From the NCBI RefSeq assembly GCF_003340555.1, contig NZ_QPLJ01000018.1, forward strand, positions 1 through 64,000: a stretch of 64,000 nucleotides of DNA, in the 5' to 3' direction. The notes under the pieces are model-generated. The model was not told the DNA's origin. It saw only the letters and a program-made list of their open reading frames with translations, and made no database searches. The translations under genes were made by a program, and so were the position numbers. Source of the stretch: Jannaschia formosa. Its GTDB lineage: Bacteria; Pseudomonadota; Alphaproteobacteria; Rhodobacterales; Rhodobacteraceae. This document shows, piece by piece, positions 7,523 to 16,702 of the stretch. Each line of letters opens with the position of its first letter. Positions within the stretch are counted from its first letter, which is position 1.

Positions 7523-8956
7523 TTACGCCTGCGCGGCCATGCGTTGCGTCCCTTCGGAGGCAGCGCGCGCCTCTTCCTCGCGCGCCAGCTCATCGCGACG
7601 CCAGGACCCCACCAGCAGCCGCTTGAAGGCGGCATAGGTCTCGTCGAAGGTCTCGCGCCCGCGGGCATAGGTCTCGCGGTTGAAGTCGCGGTAATCGGCC
7701 TCGTAGATGCCGTTCACCTGCTCTCCGGCCTGGCCGATCAGCGCGGTGAAGTCCTGCCGGTGGGGGCTGAGCGTGGAGCCGAGATAGCTCTGCATCAGCG
7801 CCGCCATCTCGCCCTGCTGCGCGCCGTCGTAGCGGGTCAGCACGGCCCGCACCGCGTCCCACTGGAAGGCCAGCCCCTCGCGGCCGAGCGCCCGGGCGGC
7901 GAGGTTCTCGCCCTCCTCGATGCTCGCGAAGGTGGCGTGGAGCATGTCGAAGAAGCGGCCCGTCGAGTCGAATTCGAGGAAGGACGCGCCCATCGGCACG
8001 AGCAGGATGTCGGCGGCCGCCAGCCCGTTGATCGTCAGGTAGCCGAGCGCCGGCGGCGTATCGAGCAGGACGATGTCGTAGCCGTCCAGAAGCCCCGCCC
8101 CCTCCAGCGCGTCGGGCAGCGCGTCCCAGAGTTTCCAGCCGCGCGACTGCATCCGCCAGACGGGGATCTGGAACTCGGCCCAGTAGAGGTTCAGCTGCGC
8201 GCCGATCAGGTCGATATTGGGCCAGTGGGTCTTGCGCACGAGGCTCGCGGGATCGACATCCATCGCCGCCGCCACCGTGTCGTCGAGCGGGATCGGCGCC
8301 TCGCCCCGGTCCATCCGCCCCTGGTTGGCGGCGCGCAGGTGGCGGCCGTAATGGCTGGCCAGCAGCGGGAAGACGGTGCCCCATTCGTCCTCGACCCGGC
8401 CGCCGAAGATCGAGGTCATCGAGCCCTGGCTGTCGAGGTCGATCACCAGCACCCGGTAGCCGTCGAGCGCCGCGCTCATGGCGAGATGCGCGGCGGTCGA
8501 GGTCTTGCCGACCCCGCCCTTGAAGTTGGCGACGGCGACCGTCTTGGCCGGCAGGCCCGCGGGGCGGTAGGGCAGGTAGCGCTTGGCCTTCGAGCCCTGC
8601 GCCCCGAAGAAGGCGCGCAAGGCGAGGACCTCGTCGAGGGTGAACCACTTCGCCCCGCCCTCGGTCTCGGACCGGCCCTGCGGCAGGTCCGGGTTGGCGC
8701 GCAGCACGCGGCGGAAATGGGCCTGCGCGACCGGGATCAGGTAGCGCGTGATCTCCCAGGTGGAGAACAGCCGCAGCCGCTTGCGCCCCTCCTCGCCGAG
8801 GCCCCGGCCCGCGAGGTCGTCGCGGCCCTCGGCGCAGGCGCGGGCGATCCGGGCGAAGCCGCCGGTCTCGCTGGGCGCGCCCAGTTCGGCCAGGGCCGCG
8901 TCGACGTCGATGTCGTGATAGGCGGGCAGGGGGCCGCCCTTCGTCGGTTTCGCCAT
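7523..8956 (-). CDS. parA: ParA-type partition ATPase with N-terminal DNA-binding extension
   Basis: Encodes 477 residues. Residues 1-130 form a helical extension of the kind found in plasmid ParA/RepA partition proteins that also repress their own operon (type Ia). The deviant Walker A motif KGGVGKTST lies at 146-154, followed by the Walker A' VLVIDLDSQGS segment and the DIVLLDTPPALG Walker B region. It should drive segregation of ParB-parS complexes. It is divergent from repA, with 394 bp between the two starts that hold the origin-like repeats. Repression of parAB through the 11-bp repeats upstream of its start is plausible but not shown. Confidence 0.9.
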   Translation of the reverse strand: MAKPTKGGPLPAYHDIDVDAALAELGAPSETGGFARIARACAEGRDDLAGRGLGEEGRKRLRLFSTWEITRYLIPVAQAHFRRVLRANPDLPQGRSETEGGAKWFTLDEVLALRAFFGAQGSKAKRYLPYRPAGLPAKTVAVANFKGGVGKTSTAAHLAMSAALDGYRVLVIDLDSQGSMTSIFGGRVEDEWGTVFPLLASHYGRHLRAANQGRMDRGEAPIPLDDTVAAAMDVDPASLVRKTHWPNIDLIGAQLNLYWAEFQIPVWRMQSRGWKLWDALPDALEGAGLLDGYDIVLLDTPPALGYLTINGLAAADILLVPMGASFLEFDSTGRFFDMLHATFASIEEGENLAARALGREGLAFQWDAVRAVLTRYDGAQQGEMAALMQSYLGSTLSPHRQDFTALIGQAGEQVNGIYEADYRDFNRETYARGRETFDETYAAFKRLLVGSWRRDELAREEEARAASEGTQRMAAQA

Positions 8957-9071
8957 TTTCTCTGCCTCTTCCCGGCCTTGCGGCCGATGTACCGTTTTTC
9001 AGGCAGCGTACCCCAAAACGCGGCACATGCCAGCATTTTCGTCCCATGCCCTTCGGAGGGCCCGCGACGTA

Positions 9072-9104
9072 GTGGTGTTATTGATGTGTTAGAGATGTGT
9101 TACG
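9072..9104. repeat. Three 11-bp tandem repeats upstream of parA
   Basis: The units are GTGGTGTTATT, GATGTGTTAGA and GATGTGTTACG, starting at 9072, 9083 and 9094. One-helical-turn spacing suggests binding of a protein along one DNA face, for example ParA repressing parAB. Confidence 0.6.
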
Positions 9105-9180
9105 CGCCCCGGGCCCCTGCCGATCCGCCCCGCGTCGCCCTGATTTCAAAGCACATTCGGACCTGTCCCGGAAGAGGGGG

Positions 9181-9240
9181 CGATTCCGAAGCCACGATCG
9201 GACGATTCCGAAGCCACGTTCCTCCGACTCCGAAACCACG
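9181..9240 (+). repeat. Iteron array, three copies at 22-bp spacing
   Basis: CGATTCCGAAGCCACG occurs at 9181-9196 and 9203-9218, and CGACTCCGAAACCACG at 9225-9240. The starts are exactly 22 bp apart, two helical turns. A degenerate fourth copy lies at 9292-9307. The position just upstream of the initiator gene makes them likely RepA-binding iterons. Confidence 0.7.
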
Positions 9241-9270
9241 CGCCCCGCCACGAATTCCGTTGACGGAGCC

Positions 9271-9279
9271 TGTGGATAT
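9271..9279 (-). promoter_or_regulatory. DnaA box candidate
   Basis: TGTGGATAT on the top strand is one base from the reverse complement of the consensus box TTATCCACA. It lies between the iterons and repA. Confidence 0.4.
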
Positions 9280-9350
9280 CTCCAGCCTGCCCGTCATCGA
9301 AACCACGAAGCCGGATCAACCGGACGTGGGGCAGCGAGCAGGACAGGCAC

Positions 9351-10343
9351 ATGACCGATCTCCCCGTGACGGGGCCGCCCGGGGGATTCTTCCTCTGCGA
9401 CGTGCTGGACGCCATCCCGAAGGGCGAGATGGCGACGATGGAGCATCCGGTCTTCTCGCTCGCGACCCGGCCCGACCTGCGCATCCTGCGCTACGCCCAT
9501 GCAGGGGCCGAGATCACGGTGACGCCCTCGGTCAAGGGGCTGGCCACGATCCACGACAAGGACATCCTGATCTTCTGCGTGAGCCAGCTGATGGCCGCGC
9601 TGAACGCAGGCAAGGCGGTGGCCCGAACCTTGCACCTGCGGGCCGCCGACCTGCTGGCCGCGACGGGGCGTGAAAGCTCCGGCGACGGCTACCGGCGGCT
9701 GCGCGAGGCCTTCGAGCGGCTGGCCGGCACCCGCATCACGACGAACATCGTCACCGGCGACGTCGAGACCACGACCGGCTTCGGCCTGATCGAGAGCTGG
9801 GAGATCGTGCGCAAGACCCGCGGCGGGCGGATGGTGTCGGTCGCGGTCACGCTCTCGGACTGGCTCTACCGCGCGGTCTGCGCCAAGTCGGTGCTGACGC
9901 TGAGCCGCGACTACTTCCGGCTGCGCAAGCCGCTGGAGCGCCGGCTCTACGAGATCGCGCGCAAGCATTGCGGCCGCCAGCCGGCCTGGCGCTGCTCGGT
10001 CGAGACCCTGCACCTCAAGTCGGGCTCCGCCTCGCCGCGCCGGGTCTTCCGCAAGATGCTGCGCGACATGGCCGAGGCCGATGCGCTGCCCGACTACCAC
10101 CTGGAAATGGAGGAGGGCGACGTGCTGCGCGTCCGCCCCCGCCCCCATCTGACCGCGCCCCCCGCCACCGCGCCCGTGGTCTCGGAGGCGGCGCGCGACG
10201 AGGCCCGCAGCCTGCGCCCCGGCATGGACGTCCACGCGCTGGAGGCCGAGTGGCGCGGCGTCTGGGACCGGACGGGTCGCAAGAAGCTCCGCTCCCCCGA
10301 CCGCGCCTTCCTCGGCTGGCTCCGGAAGGGCGGCGGAAGCTAG
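9351..10343 (+). CDS. repA: Plasmid replication initiator protein RepA
   Basis: Encodes 330 residues from an ATG behind an AGGACAGG ribosome binding site. The chain matches the replication initiator A family of alphaproteobacterial plasmids. The central LTLSRDYFRLRKPLERRLYE region (residues about 182-201) and the following basic helix resemble winged-helix initiator domains. It should bind the iterons just upstream and start replication. It is divergent from parA. The RepA plus parAB arrangement is one of the standard replicon types of roseobacter plasmids and places the window on a plasmid or chromid. Assignment to a named compatibility subgroup would need a phylogeny. Confidence 0.85.
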   Translation: MTDLPVTGPPGGFFLCDVLDAIPKGEMATMEHPVFSLATRPDLRILRYAHAGAEITVTPSVKGLATIHDKDILIFCVSQLMAALNAGKAVARTLHLRAADLLAATGRESSGDGYRRLREAFERLAGTRITTNIVTGDVETTTGFGLIESWEIVRKTRGGRMVSVAVTLSDWLYRAVCAKSVLTLSRDYFRLRKPLERRLYEIARKHCGRQPAWRCSVETLHLKSGSASPRRVFRKMLRDMAEADALPDYHLEMEEGDVLRVRPRPHLTAPPATAPVVSEAARDEARSLRPGMDVHALEAEWRGVWDRTGRKKLRSPDRAFLGWLRKGGGS

Positions 10344-10396
10344 CGCCCTTCCCCATCCCCCGCATCGAGGCCGATGCCCCTCCCCTTCGATGCTCC

Positions 10397-10449
10397 ATAA
10401 ATATGCCCGGGGGGAGTCGCGCTTGCGCGACGGGGGGCAGAGCCCCCCT
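10397..10449. repeat. REP-like double-hairpin element, copy 1
   Basis: After an AAATAT motif comes CCCGGGGGGAGTCGCGC with a partner GCGCGAC (7-bp stem, TT loop), then GGGGG / CCCCC around GCAGAG. The same architecture recurs at 27211-27262 and, inverted, at 37327-37380. Here it follows the repA stop and may act as its terminator. Confidence 0.55.
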
Positions 10450-10576
10450 TGGCGCGACGCCGGCAGGCGGCGCAACGCGGGGGCTTAATCTTCCGTTAAC
10501 CGCTCCGCCGCAGGGTCCCCGATCGATCCCGAACCGTCGGTCCCACACCACCGATCCCAGCCCCGGAGCGCGTCCC

Positions 10577-11596
10577 ATGTCCCAGTCCACTCCCCTGCTC
10601 GACCTGCCGCTCATCCAGGAGGCGCAGGCCCAGAAGCATGTCACCCATAACGAGGCGGTGGTGGCGCTCGACGCGCTGGTCCAGCCGGTGGCGCTCGACG
10701 CGGACCGGGCCGCGCCGCCCGCCGCGCCGGCCGAGGGCGACCGCCATCTGGTGGCCGGCCCCGCCACCGGCGCCTGGGCCGGGCGGGAGGGGGCGCTGGC
10801 CCTCTTCTCGAACGGCGGCTGGGATTTCCGCAGCCCGCGCGCGGGCTGGCGGGTGCATGTGCTGGCGCTCGGCGCCGATCTCGTCTTCGACGGCGCGGCC
10901 TGGGCCCGGCCCGGCCGCCTCGGCGTGAACGCCGAGGCCGACGCGACCAACCGCCTCGCCGTCTCGGCCCCCGCCACGCTGCTGACCCATGAGGGCGCGG
11001 GCCACCAGGTCAAGGTCAACAAGGCCGCCGCCCCGGACACCGCCAGCCTGCTGTTCCAGACCGGCTGGTCGGGCCGCGCCGAGATGGGGCTTTCCGGCTC
11101 GGACGCCTTCTCGGTCAAGGTCAGCGCCGACGGCGCGGCTTGGGAGACGGGGCTCGCGATCGACCCGGCCACGGGGCGGGTCGACGTCCCGGCCTCGCAT
11201 GGAAGCTGGACGCCGGTGCTGGGCACCACCGCCGGCGGGGATCTCGCCGCGGCCACGGGCCTGACCGCCGTCTATGCCTGGTGGTGGAAGGTCGGCCCGC
11301 TCGTGACCCTGCAGATGGGGATCGACTTCGCCGGTGTGCCGGCGGTGGAGTTCACGCAGAAATCGACCTTCTCGCTCGACGGGCTGCCCTTTGCGCCGCG
11401 CGACAGCTCGGCCTCGGCGATCGACCAGGGCGGGGTGACCGGCTTCGTCTACCGCCATATCGGCAATGCGCAGGTCTCGCTGGTCTCGGGCGGGGTCGGC
11501 TCGGACGGAAGGCTCTACGGCTTCGTCTTCCACACCGGCGCGGGCGAGGCGCGGCAGACCGACCGCTTCCACCTGCGCGCAAGCTACCTTGCCTGA
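10577..11596 (+). CDS. DUF2793 domain-containing protein
   Basis: Encodes 339 residues from the ATG beginning MSQSTPLLDLPLIQ; the frame is open further upstream but overlaps repA there. The N-terminal 100 residues have the DUF2793 signature: LIQEAQAQKHVTHNEA, then a GDRHLVAG segment and a tryptophan-rich W-F-R pattern. The C-terminal half is beta-rich (SWTPVLG, WKVGPLVTLQMGI). DUF2793 proteins are common in Rhodobacterales prophage and gene-transfer-agent-like tail regions, but no other phage gene is nearby. Its function is unknown. It lies between the replicon and the rhamnose operon, on the same strand as rmlC with an 85-bp gap. Confidence 0.75.
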   Translation: MSQSTPLLDLPLIQEAQAQKHVTHNEAVVALDALVQPVALDADRAAPPAAPAEGDRHLVAGPATGAWAGREGALALFSNGGWDFRSPRAGWRVHVLALGADLVFDGAAWARPGRLGVNAEADATNRLAVSAPATLLTHEGAGHQVKVNKAAAPDTASLLFQTGWSGRAEMGLSGSDAFSVKVSADGAAWETGLAIDPATGRVDVPASHGSWTPVLGTTAGGDLAAATGLTAVYAWWWKVGPLVTLQMGIDFAGVPAVEFTQKSTFSLDGLPFAPRDSSASAIDQGGVTGFVYRHIGNAQVSLVSGGVGSDGRLYGFVFHTGAGEARQTDRFHLRASYLA

Positions 11597-11627
11597 GGCC
11601 GCGTGCCGGCGTTTTAGCACCTGACAG

Positions 11628-11643
11628 GCGCGCCGTGGCGCGC
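11628..11643. terminator. GC hairpin upstream of rmlC
   Basis: GCGCGCC and GGCGCGC form a 7-bp stem with a 2-base loop between the DUF2793 gene and rmlC. No T tract follows. It might weaken readthrough into the rhamnose operon. Confidence 0.3.
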
Positions 11644-11681
11644 TAGGCCCCGGGGCGCGACGAAGCCATCCGGGAGCCGAC

Positions 11682-12278
11682 ATGAAGGTCACCGAAACCG
11701 CCCTGCCGGGCGTCCTGTTGATCGAGCCCGCCCGCCACGGCGATGCGCGCGGCTTCTTTTCTGAGAGCTGGTCGCGCCCGCGCCTGGCCGAGCACGGGAT
11801 CGAGATCGACTTCGTGCAGGACAACCATTCGCTGTCGCGGATGCCGGGCACTTTGCGCGGGCTGCATTTCCAGTCGCCCCCCCGGGCGCAGGCCAAGCTG
11901 GTGCGCTGCGGGCGCGGGCGGCTCTTCGACGTGGCGGTGGATGTGCGCCGCGGCTCGCCCAGCTACGGGCAGTGGGTCGGAGAGGAGCTGAGCTTCGAGA
12001 ACGGCCGCCAGCTGCTGATCCCGGTGGGCTTCCTGCACGGCTTCGTCACCCGCGAGCCCGACACCGAGATCGTCTACAAGTGCTCGGACATCTATTCGCC
12101 CGAATGCGACGGGGCGGTGCATTGGGACGGCTGCGGCATCGACTGGGGGATCGGGGGCGACCCGGTCCTGTCGGAGAAGGACGCGAAGGCGCAGGCCCTC
12201 GACGATTTCGACTCGCCCTTCGTCTACGAGGGGCCGTTCCCCTGGGAAGGCCCGAACTCTCTGAAGGAATCGTCATGA
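11682..12278 (+). CDS. rmlC: dTDP-4-dehydrorhamnose 3,5-epimerase
   Basis: Encodes 198 residues, slightly longer than the usual 180-190. It catalyses the double epimerisation of dTDP-4-keto-6-deoxyglucose in dTDP-L-rhamnose synthesis, in the cytoplasm. Visible family marks are GDARGFFSE near residue 20, the LRGLHFQ catalytic histidine region near 58-64, [15 protein letters not shown] near 85-99, and the IPVGFLHGF segment. It is the first gene of a four-gene operon. Its stop overlaps the rmlB start by 4 bp (ATGA), indicating translational coupling. Confidence 0.95.
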   Translation: MKVTETALPGVLLIEPARHGDARGFFSESWSRPRLAEHGIEIDFVQDNHSLSRMPGTLRGLHFQSPPRAQAKLVRCGRGRLFDVAVDVRRGSPSYGQWVGEELSFENGRQLLIPVGFLHGFVTREPDTEIVYKCSDIYSPECDGAVHWDGCGIDWGIGGDPVLSEKDAKAQALDDFDSPFVYEGPFPWEGPNSLKESS

Positions 12279-13324
12279 GGATCCTCGTCACGGGCGGCGC
12301 GGGCTTCATCGGCTCGGCGGTGGTGCGGCAGGCGGTGGCGGCGGGCCACGATGTCGTGAACCTCGACGCGCTGACCTATGCGGCCTGTCTCGACAATGTG
12401 GCCTTGGTGGCGGACAGCCCGCTCTACGCTTTCGAGAAGGCCGATATCCGCGACCGCGCCGCGCTCGACCGGATCTTCGCCGCCCATGCGCCGGACGCGG
12501 TGATGCATCTCGCGGCCGAGAGCCATGTCGACCGCTCGATCGACGGGCCGGGCACCTTCGTCGAGACCAATGTCCACGGCACCTATACCCTGCTGGAGGC
12601 CGCGCGCGCATATTGGGCCGGGCAGGGCAAGCCGCAGGGCTTCCGCTTCCACCACATCTCGACCGACGAGGTCTATGGCTCGCTGCCGCCCGACAGGTCC
12701 GTGAAGTTCACCGAGGCGACGCCCTACGACCCGCGCAGCCCCTATTCAGCCTCCAAGGCGGCCTCCGACCATCTGGTCCGCGCCTGGCACGAGACCTATG
12801 GGCTGCCGGTGCTGGTGACCAACTGCTCGAACAATTACGGCCCGTTCCACTTCCCCGAGAAGCTGATCCCGGTGGTGATCCTGAACGCGCTGGCGGGCAG
12901 GCCGCTGCCGATCTACGGCGACGGGTCGAACGTGCGCGACTGGCTGTTCGTGGAAGACCACGCCACGGCGCTGCTTCTGGTGCTGGCGCGGGGCCGCGTG
13001 GGCCGGACCTACAATATCGGCGGCGACAACGAGCGGACCAACCTGGAGCTGGTGCGGGCGCTCTGCGCGATCCTCGACCGGACGCGGCCGAAGGGGCAGG
13101 GCAGCTATGCCGACCAGATCGAGTTCGTCACCGACCGCCCCGGCCACGACGCGCGCTACGCCATCGACGCCACCCGCATCCGCGAGGAGCTGGGCTGGAC
13201 GCCCTCGGTGACGGTCGAGGAGGGGCTCGCCCGCACCGTCGACTGGTATCTCGCCAACGAGCCTTGGTGGCGTGCGCTTCAGGACCGGCAGGGCGTGGGT
13301 CACAGGTTGGGCGTGACGGCATGA
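12275..13324 (+). CDS. rmlB: dTDP-glucose 4,6-dehydratase
   Basis: Encodes 349 residues, the normal length. It converts dTDP-glucose to the 4-keto-6-deoxy sugar. The Rossmann motif TGGAGFIGS lies at residues 6-14, STDEVYG carries the catalytic acid pair, and YSASK holds the tyrosine/lysine pair of extended short-chain dehydrogenases. The [14 protein letters not shown] segment is typical of RmlB. The start codon overlaps the rmlC stop and the stop codon overlaps the rmlD start, each as ATGA. Confidence 0.96.
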   Translation: MRILVTGGAGFIGSAVVRQAVAAGHDVVNLDALTYAACLDNVALVADSPLYAFEKADIRDRAALDRIFAAHAPDAVMHLAAESHVDRSIDGPGTFVETNVHGTYTLLEAARAYWAGQGKPQGFRFHHISTDEVYGSLPPDRSVKFTEATPYDPRSPYSASKAASDHLVRAWHETYGLPVLVTNCSNNYGPFHFPEKLIPVVILNALAGRPLPIYGDGSNVRDWLFVEDHATALLLVLARGRVGRTYNIGGDNERTNLELVRALCAILDRTRPKGQGSYADQIEFVTDRPGHDARYAIDATRIREELGWTPSVTVEEGLARTVDWYLANEPWWRALQDRQGVGHRLGVTA

Positions 13325-14166
13325 TCCTCGTCTTCGGCAGGACCGGGCAGGTCGCGACCGAACTCGGGCGGCAGGCGCCGGGCGCCACCTTCCTCGGGCG
13401 CGAGCAGGCCGACCTGACGGACCCCGGGGCGTGTGCCGCCGCGATCCGCGAGCGCGCCCCGGAGGTCGTGATCAACGCCGCCGCCTGGACGGCCGTCGAC
13501 AAGGCGGAAGAGGACGAGGCGACCGCCCGTCTCGTCAACGCCGAGGCCCCCGGCGCGATGGCGCGGGCCTGCGCCGAGGCCGCCATCCCCTTCCTGCACG
13601 TCTCGACCGACTACGTCTTCGACGGCTCGGGCGAGCGGCCCTGGACGGAGGATGACCCAGTCGCGCCGCTCGGCGCCTATGGTCGAACCAAGCTCGCCGG
13701 CGAGGAGGCCGTACGCGCCGTCGGCGGCCAGCACCTCATCCTGCGCACCTCCTGGGTGTTCTCGGCCCACGGGACGAACTTCGTGAAGACGATGCTGCGG
13801 CTGTCGGAGACGCGCGACGCGCTGACGGTCGTCGACGACCAGATCGGCGGGCCGACCCCCGCCGCCGACATCGCCGCGACGCTGCTCGCCCTCGCCGAAA
13901 GGCTGAGGCAGGGCGCGCCGGGCGGGACCTATCACTACGGCGGGCAGCCCCATGTCTCCTGGCAGCGTTTCGCATGCGAAACGTTTCGGAGGGCCGGGCG
14001 CCGCGTCGAGGTCACCGGCATCCCCTCGGCCGACTACCCGACGCCCGCCGCGCGCCCGCTCAATTCCCGGATGGACGGCGCGAAGCTGATGCGCGACCAC
14101 GGCATCGCCCCGCCCGACTGGCGCGCGGGGCTCGACGCGGTTCTGGCCGAACTGGGCGCCGCCTGA
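13321..14166 (+). CDS. rmlD: dTDP-4-dehydrorhamnose reductase
   Basis: Encodes 281 residues. It reduces dTDP-4-keto-L-rhamnose to dTDP-L-rhamnose. The NADPH-binding [11 protein letters not shown] segment is at residues 5-15, followed by [15 protein letters not shown] with the catalytic Tyr/Lys, and LRTSWVF. A perfect parS-like palindrome lies inside the gene and is translated as RFACET at residues 216-221, in the variable stretch after [11 protein letters not shown]. The gene remains fully open, so the site is tolerated without disrupting the frame. Confidence 0.95.
   Translation: MILVFGRTGQVATELGRQAPGATFLGREQADLTDPGACAAAIRERAPEVVINAAAWTAVDKAEEDEATARLVNAEAPGAMARACAEAAIPFLHVSTDYVFDGSGERPWTEDDPVAPLGAYGRTKLAGEEAVRAVGGQHLILRTSWVFSAHGTNFVKTMLRLSETRDALTVVDDQIGGPTPAADIAATLLALAERLRQGAPGGTYHYGGQPHVSWQRFACETFRRAGRRVEVTGIPSADYPTPAARPLNSRMDGAKLMRDHGIAPPDWRAGLDAVLAELGAA
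13967..13982. promoter_or_regulatory. parS-like palindrome, site 6, inside rmlD
   Basis: A perfect GTTTCGCATGCGAAAC copy about 7 kb from the parAB cluster, read through as part of RFACET in RmlD. It is one of two distant copies, both inside sugar-nucleotide pathway genes. Confidence 0.6.
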
Positions 14167-14203
14167 CAGAGCTTTCAACACACCGTTTCGAGGATCTTCC
14201 TTC

Positions 14204-15079
14204 ATGACCAACCGCAAGGGCATCATTCTGGCCGGGGGCTCGGGCACGCGGCTCTACCCGATCACGCTGGGCGTGTCGAAGCAGCTTCTGCCGGTCTACG
14301 ACAAGCCGATGATCTACTACCCCATTTCGGTGCTGATGCTGGGCGGCATCCGCGAGGTCTGCATCATCACCACGCCGCAGGATGCCGAGCAGTTCAAGCG
14401 CACCCTGGGCGACGGCAGCCAATGGGGGATGGCCTTCACCTATGTCGAACAGCCCGCGCCCGAGGGGCTGGCGCAGGCCTATCTGCTGGCCGAGGACTTC
14501 CTCGCCGGGCATCCTTCCGCGCTGGTTCTGGGCGACAACATCTTCTTCGGCCACGGGTTGCCCGAGATGCTGGCCCGCGCCGACGCCAAGACCGAGGGCG
14601 GCACCGTCTTCGGCTACCGCGTCGCCGATCCCGAGCGCTATGGCGTGGTCGATTTCGACGCCGAGGGCCGCGCGAAGGCGATCGTCGAGAAGCCTGAGGT
14701 GCCGCCGTCGAACTTCGCCGTCACCGGGCTCTACTTCCTCGACGGGGAGGCGCCGAGACGCGCGGCGCGGGTCGAGAAATCGGCCCGCGGCGAGCTGGAG
14801 ATCACGACGCTGCTCGAGATGTATCTCGGCGAGGGGCTGCTCTCGGTGGAGCGGATGGGCCGGGGCTATGCCTGGCTCGACACCGGCACCCACGGCTCGC
14901 TTCTGGACGCGGGCAACTTCGTGCGCACGCTCGAGGCGCGGCAGGGGCTGCAGACCGGATCGCCGGACGAGATCGCCTACCGCCAGGGCTGGATCGACCG
15001 CGAGGCGCTCGTCGCGCGGGCGGGAAAGTTCGGCAAGAACGCCTACGGGGAGTATCTGGCCGCGCTCGCGCGGGAGTAG
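14204..15079 (+). CDS. rmlA: Glucose-1-phosphate thymidylyltransferase
   Basis: Encodes 291 residues, the standard length. It makes dTDP-glucose, the committed precursor of dTDP-L-rhamnose. The nucleotide-binding LAGGSGTRLYPIT segment lies at residues 9-21, followed by KQLLPVYDKPMIYYP, VLGDNIFFGHG and the EKPEVPPSNFAVTGLYF block. It starts 37 bp after rmlD and ends the operon. IS3-type debris begins about 230 bp downstream. Confidence 0.96.
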   Translation: MTNRKGIILAGGSGTRLYPITLGVSKQLLPVYDKPMIYYPISVLMLGGIREVCIITTPQDAEQFKRTLGDGSQWGMAFTYVEQPAPEGLAQAYLLAEDFLAGHPSALVLGDNIFFGHGLPEMLARADAKTEGGTVFGYRVADPERYGVVDFDAEGRAKAIVEKPEVPPSNFAVTGLYFLDGEAPRRAARVEKSARGELEITTLLEMYLGEGLLSVERMGRGYAWLDTGTHGSLLDAGNFVRTLEARQGLQTGSPDEIAYRQGWIDREALVARAGKFGKNAYGEYLAALARE

Positions 15080-15814
15080 CGGATTGCGGTGACGCCAAAC
15101 TTTGCTCGGGGAGCGTCCGGTCTGTCGTTCCGAAGACGGTGGGGGGCAGGACGGACGGAGACGGCTGTTTCGAAAGACCGTGTTTTCAACTGGCTATGCA
15201 CAAGACATAGCAACACCAGAGAGAAACCGGCGTTGCACTTCAGGGTGAAACGTTCCTGCGCACCTAGCCGATGGACGAGTGGCGGCGCGACGTGTCGTAG
15301 AAGCCCTCGATGAGGCGCGACGAACTCCTCAACGAGCCCCTGTTCCTCGGCATCGATCACGCCCGCCAGGCTATCGGCGACTGGGTCCGGACCTACAACA
15401 CCGAGCGGCCCCACTCGGCCCTCGGCTCCCTGACCCCGATGGCGTTTGCCGCCCAACTCACCTCAATGGCCGATCGGCTCCGCGCAGCTGAAACGCTGCG
15501 CCGATCGCCCATTGCTCCGTCCGCGCATACGCGCGATGGCCAACCACCGGCTCCGGTTTCAGCTGAATGAACGTCGGAGGTCACAGCACCTCACGCCATA
15601 TGAACACATCGTCAAATGCTGGATCGAGGAACCGACCCGGTTCAAAATCGATCCACGCCACCACATGCCGGGACCAAATACCTGATGGACGCTATGGCCA
15701 CGCTAGCGGCTCAGGCAGGGCAGTCAGGCCGGAGGCTTACGGAGCGCACGACATCTGCCGTAGCGAAAGCCATGCCGCGAAGATGGGTCGAGCCCTTTCC
15801 GGCCGGTCAGTCCC
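15080..15814. other. IS-scarred spacer downstream of rmlA
   Basis: Apart from a degenerate IS3-type fragment (15310-15570) no gene is supported. A short inverted repeat (GCTATG / CATAGC) lies at 15193-15211. The end of the permease gene on the opposite strand borders it at 15815. Confidence 0.5.
15310..15570 (+). pseudogene. IS3-family transposase OrfB, C-terminal remnant
   Basis: The 86-codon frame reads RRDELLNEPLFLG, then YNTERPHSALGSLTPMAFA, the classical C-terminal end of the IS3 integrase-type transposase. The preceding bases (VVEAL-like in another frame) suggest a frameshift just upstream, and the catalytic core is missing. An N-terminal OrfB remnant on the same strand lies at 22786-23118, so two halves of similar elements bracket the ugd-RTX segment. 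Confidence 0.7.
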
Positions 15815-16702
15815 CTACAGCTCCAGCATGTCGCGGTGGTAGCGCTTGAGGAACACGAGCCCCGTCAGCCCCAGCACCAGCGAGAGCCCGAAGACGTAGC
15901 CCGGATCGACATAGGCCGCGTCGTAGCCCACGTAGAAGCCCGCCCGCATCTCGGAGGTGACATGGACCAGCGGGTTCCACAGGAAGCGCTCGTTCCAGGG
16001 CGGGGGGATCTGCTCGGGGATGAGGATGATCCCCGACACGAAGAAGAGCGGCCGGTTGAGGATGCCCCAGACCCGCTGCCAGATTTGGAACTGGGTCATC
16101 AGAAAGCAGTTCAGAAGCCCCACCCCCACCGCCAGCGACGCCGCCATCGCGTAGGACAGCAGGATCCGGTCGATGACCACGATCGTCCGGGTCTCGAACA
16201 TCATCCGGATCGCCGTCAGCAGCACCGCGCCGACCAGAAGCTGCGTCAGCAGCGCCAGCAGCACCCGCGCCACGATCGCGTCGATATAGGTGACCCTGGG
16301 ATAGGCCAGCAGCGACCTGGAATAGTTGATCGCCTGGGCGGTCTTGCCGCTGATGTCGAGATACATCGTGAAGGGCAGGATGCCGGTGGCGAAGAACATC
16401 GCGAAGTTCGTGCCCAGCCGCGGCGTCCGGAAGCCGACCATCGCGAAGAAGGCCGACAGGAACAGGATGCCCAGGATCGGCTCCAGCACGATCCAGGCAT
16501 AGCCCCCGGGCGAGCGCCCGTAGCTCGACGACATCTCGCGCAGGATCAGCGCCAGCACCGTGCGCGGCCCCGAGAAGGGCAGCTGCCGCGAGGTGGCGCG
16601 CAGCCTGCCCGGCGCGTCCGCCTTCCGGGGGGTCTCGGGGGCCGCCACCACCGGTTCAGTCCGACCCGAACAGGTCCCGGGTGAAGACCTTGTCCTCGAC
16701 AT
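15815..16702 (-). CDS. ABC-2 type polysaccharide/polyol-phosphate export permease (KpsM-like)
   Basis: Encodes 295 residues. About 40 polar N-terminal residues are followed by the cytoplasmic [18 protein letters not shown] helix. Six hydrophobic segments come after it, the KpsM/Wzm membrane topology. It would form the channel through which an ATPase such as the one at 23250-24902 moves a lipid-linked polysaccharide. Its start overlaps the 3' end of ugd by 47 bp. The ATG has a GGAG sequence 8 bp upstream, while a GTG at 16651 would remove the overlap but lacks a ribosome binding site. The matching ATPase and KpsE partner lie 7 kb away across IS remnants, suggesting that the export operon was split by rearrangement. 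Confidence 0.85.
   Translation of the reverse strand: MSRTRSSPGTCSGRTEPVVAAPETPRKADAPGRLRATSRQLPFSGPRTVLALILREMSSSYGRSPGGYAWIVLEPILGILFLSAFFAMVGFRTPRLGTNFAMFFATGILPFTMYLDISGKTAQAINYSRSLLAYPRVTYIDAIVARVLLALLTQLLVGAVLLTAIRMMFETRTIVVIDRILLSYAMAASLAVGVGLLNCFLMTQFQIWQRVWGILNRPLFFVSGIILIPEQIPPPWNERFLWNPLVHVTSEMRAGFYVGYDAAYVDPGYVFGLSLVLGLTGLVFLKRYHRDMLEL

Larger units (their letters stand above)
8957..9350. other. Intergenic origin region (oriV candidate) between parA and repA
   Basis: No gene is present. The segment contains three 11-bp tandem repeats (9072-9104), three 16-bp iteron-like repeats at exact 22-bp spacing (9181-9240) and a weaker fourth (9292-9307). It also has a near-consensus DnaA box at 9271-9279 (TGTGGATAT on the top strand). 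Together with a divergent initiator gene this is the expected anatomy of a plasmid replication origin. Confidence 0.65.

Noticed and set aside
9181-9240. CRISPR-like array
   Set aside because: There are only three copies at 22-bp spacing with no spacer-length variable sequence and no cas genes. Iterons explain them better.
7067-9673. An 868-codon top-strand frame across parA, parB and the origin
   Set aside because: It is antisense to parAB, which carry clear Walker and ParB motifs, and it overlaps the start of repA.
10577-11596. Evidence of a prophage from the DUF2793 gene
   Set aside because: No other phage structural, packaging or lysis gene is nearby, so a prophage is not supported.
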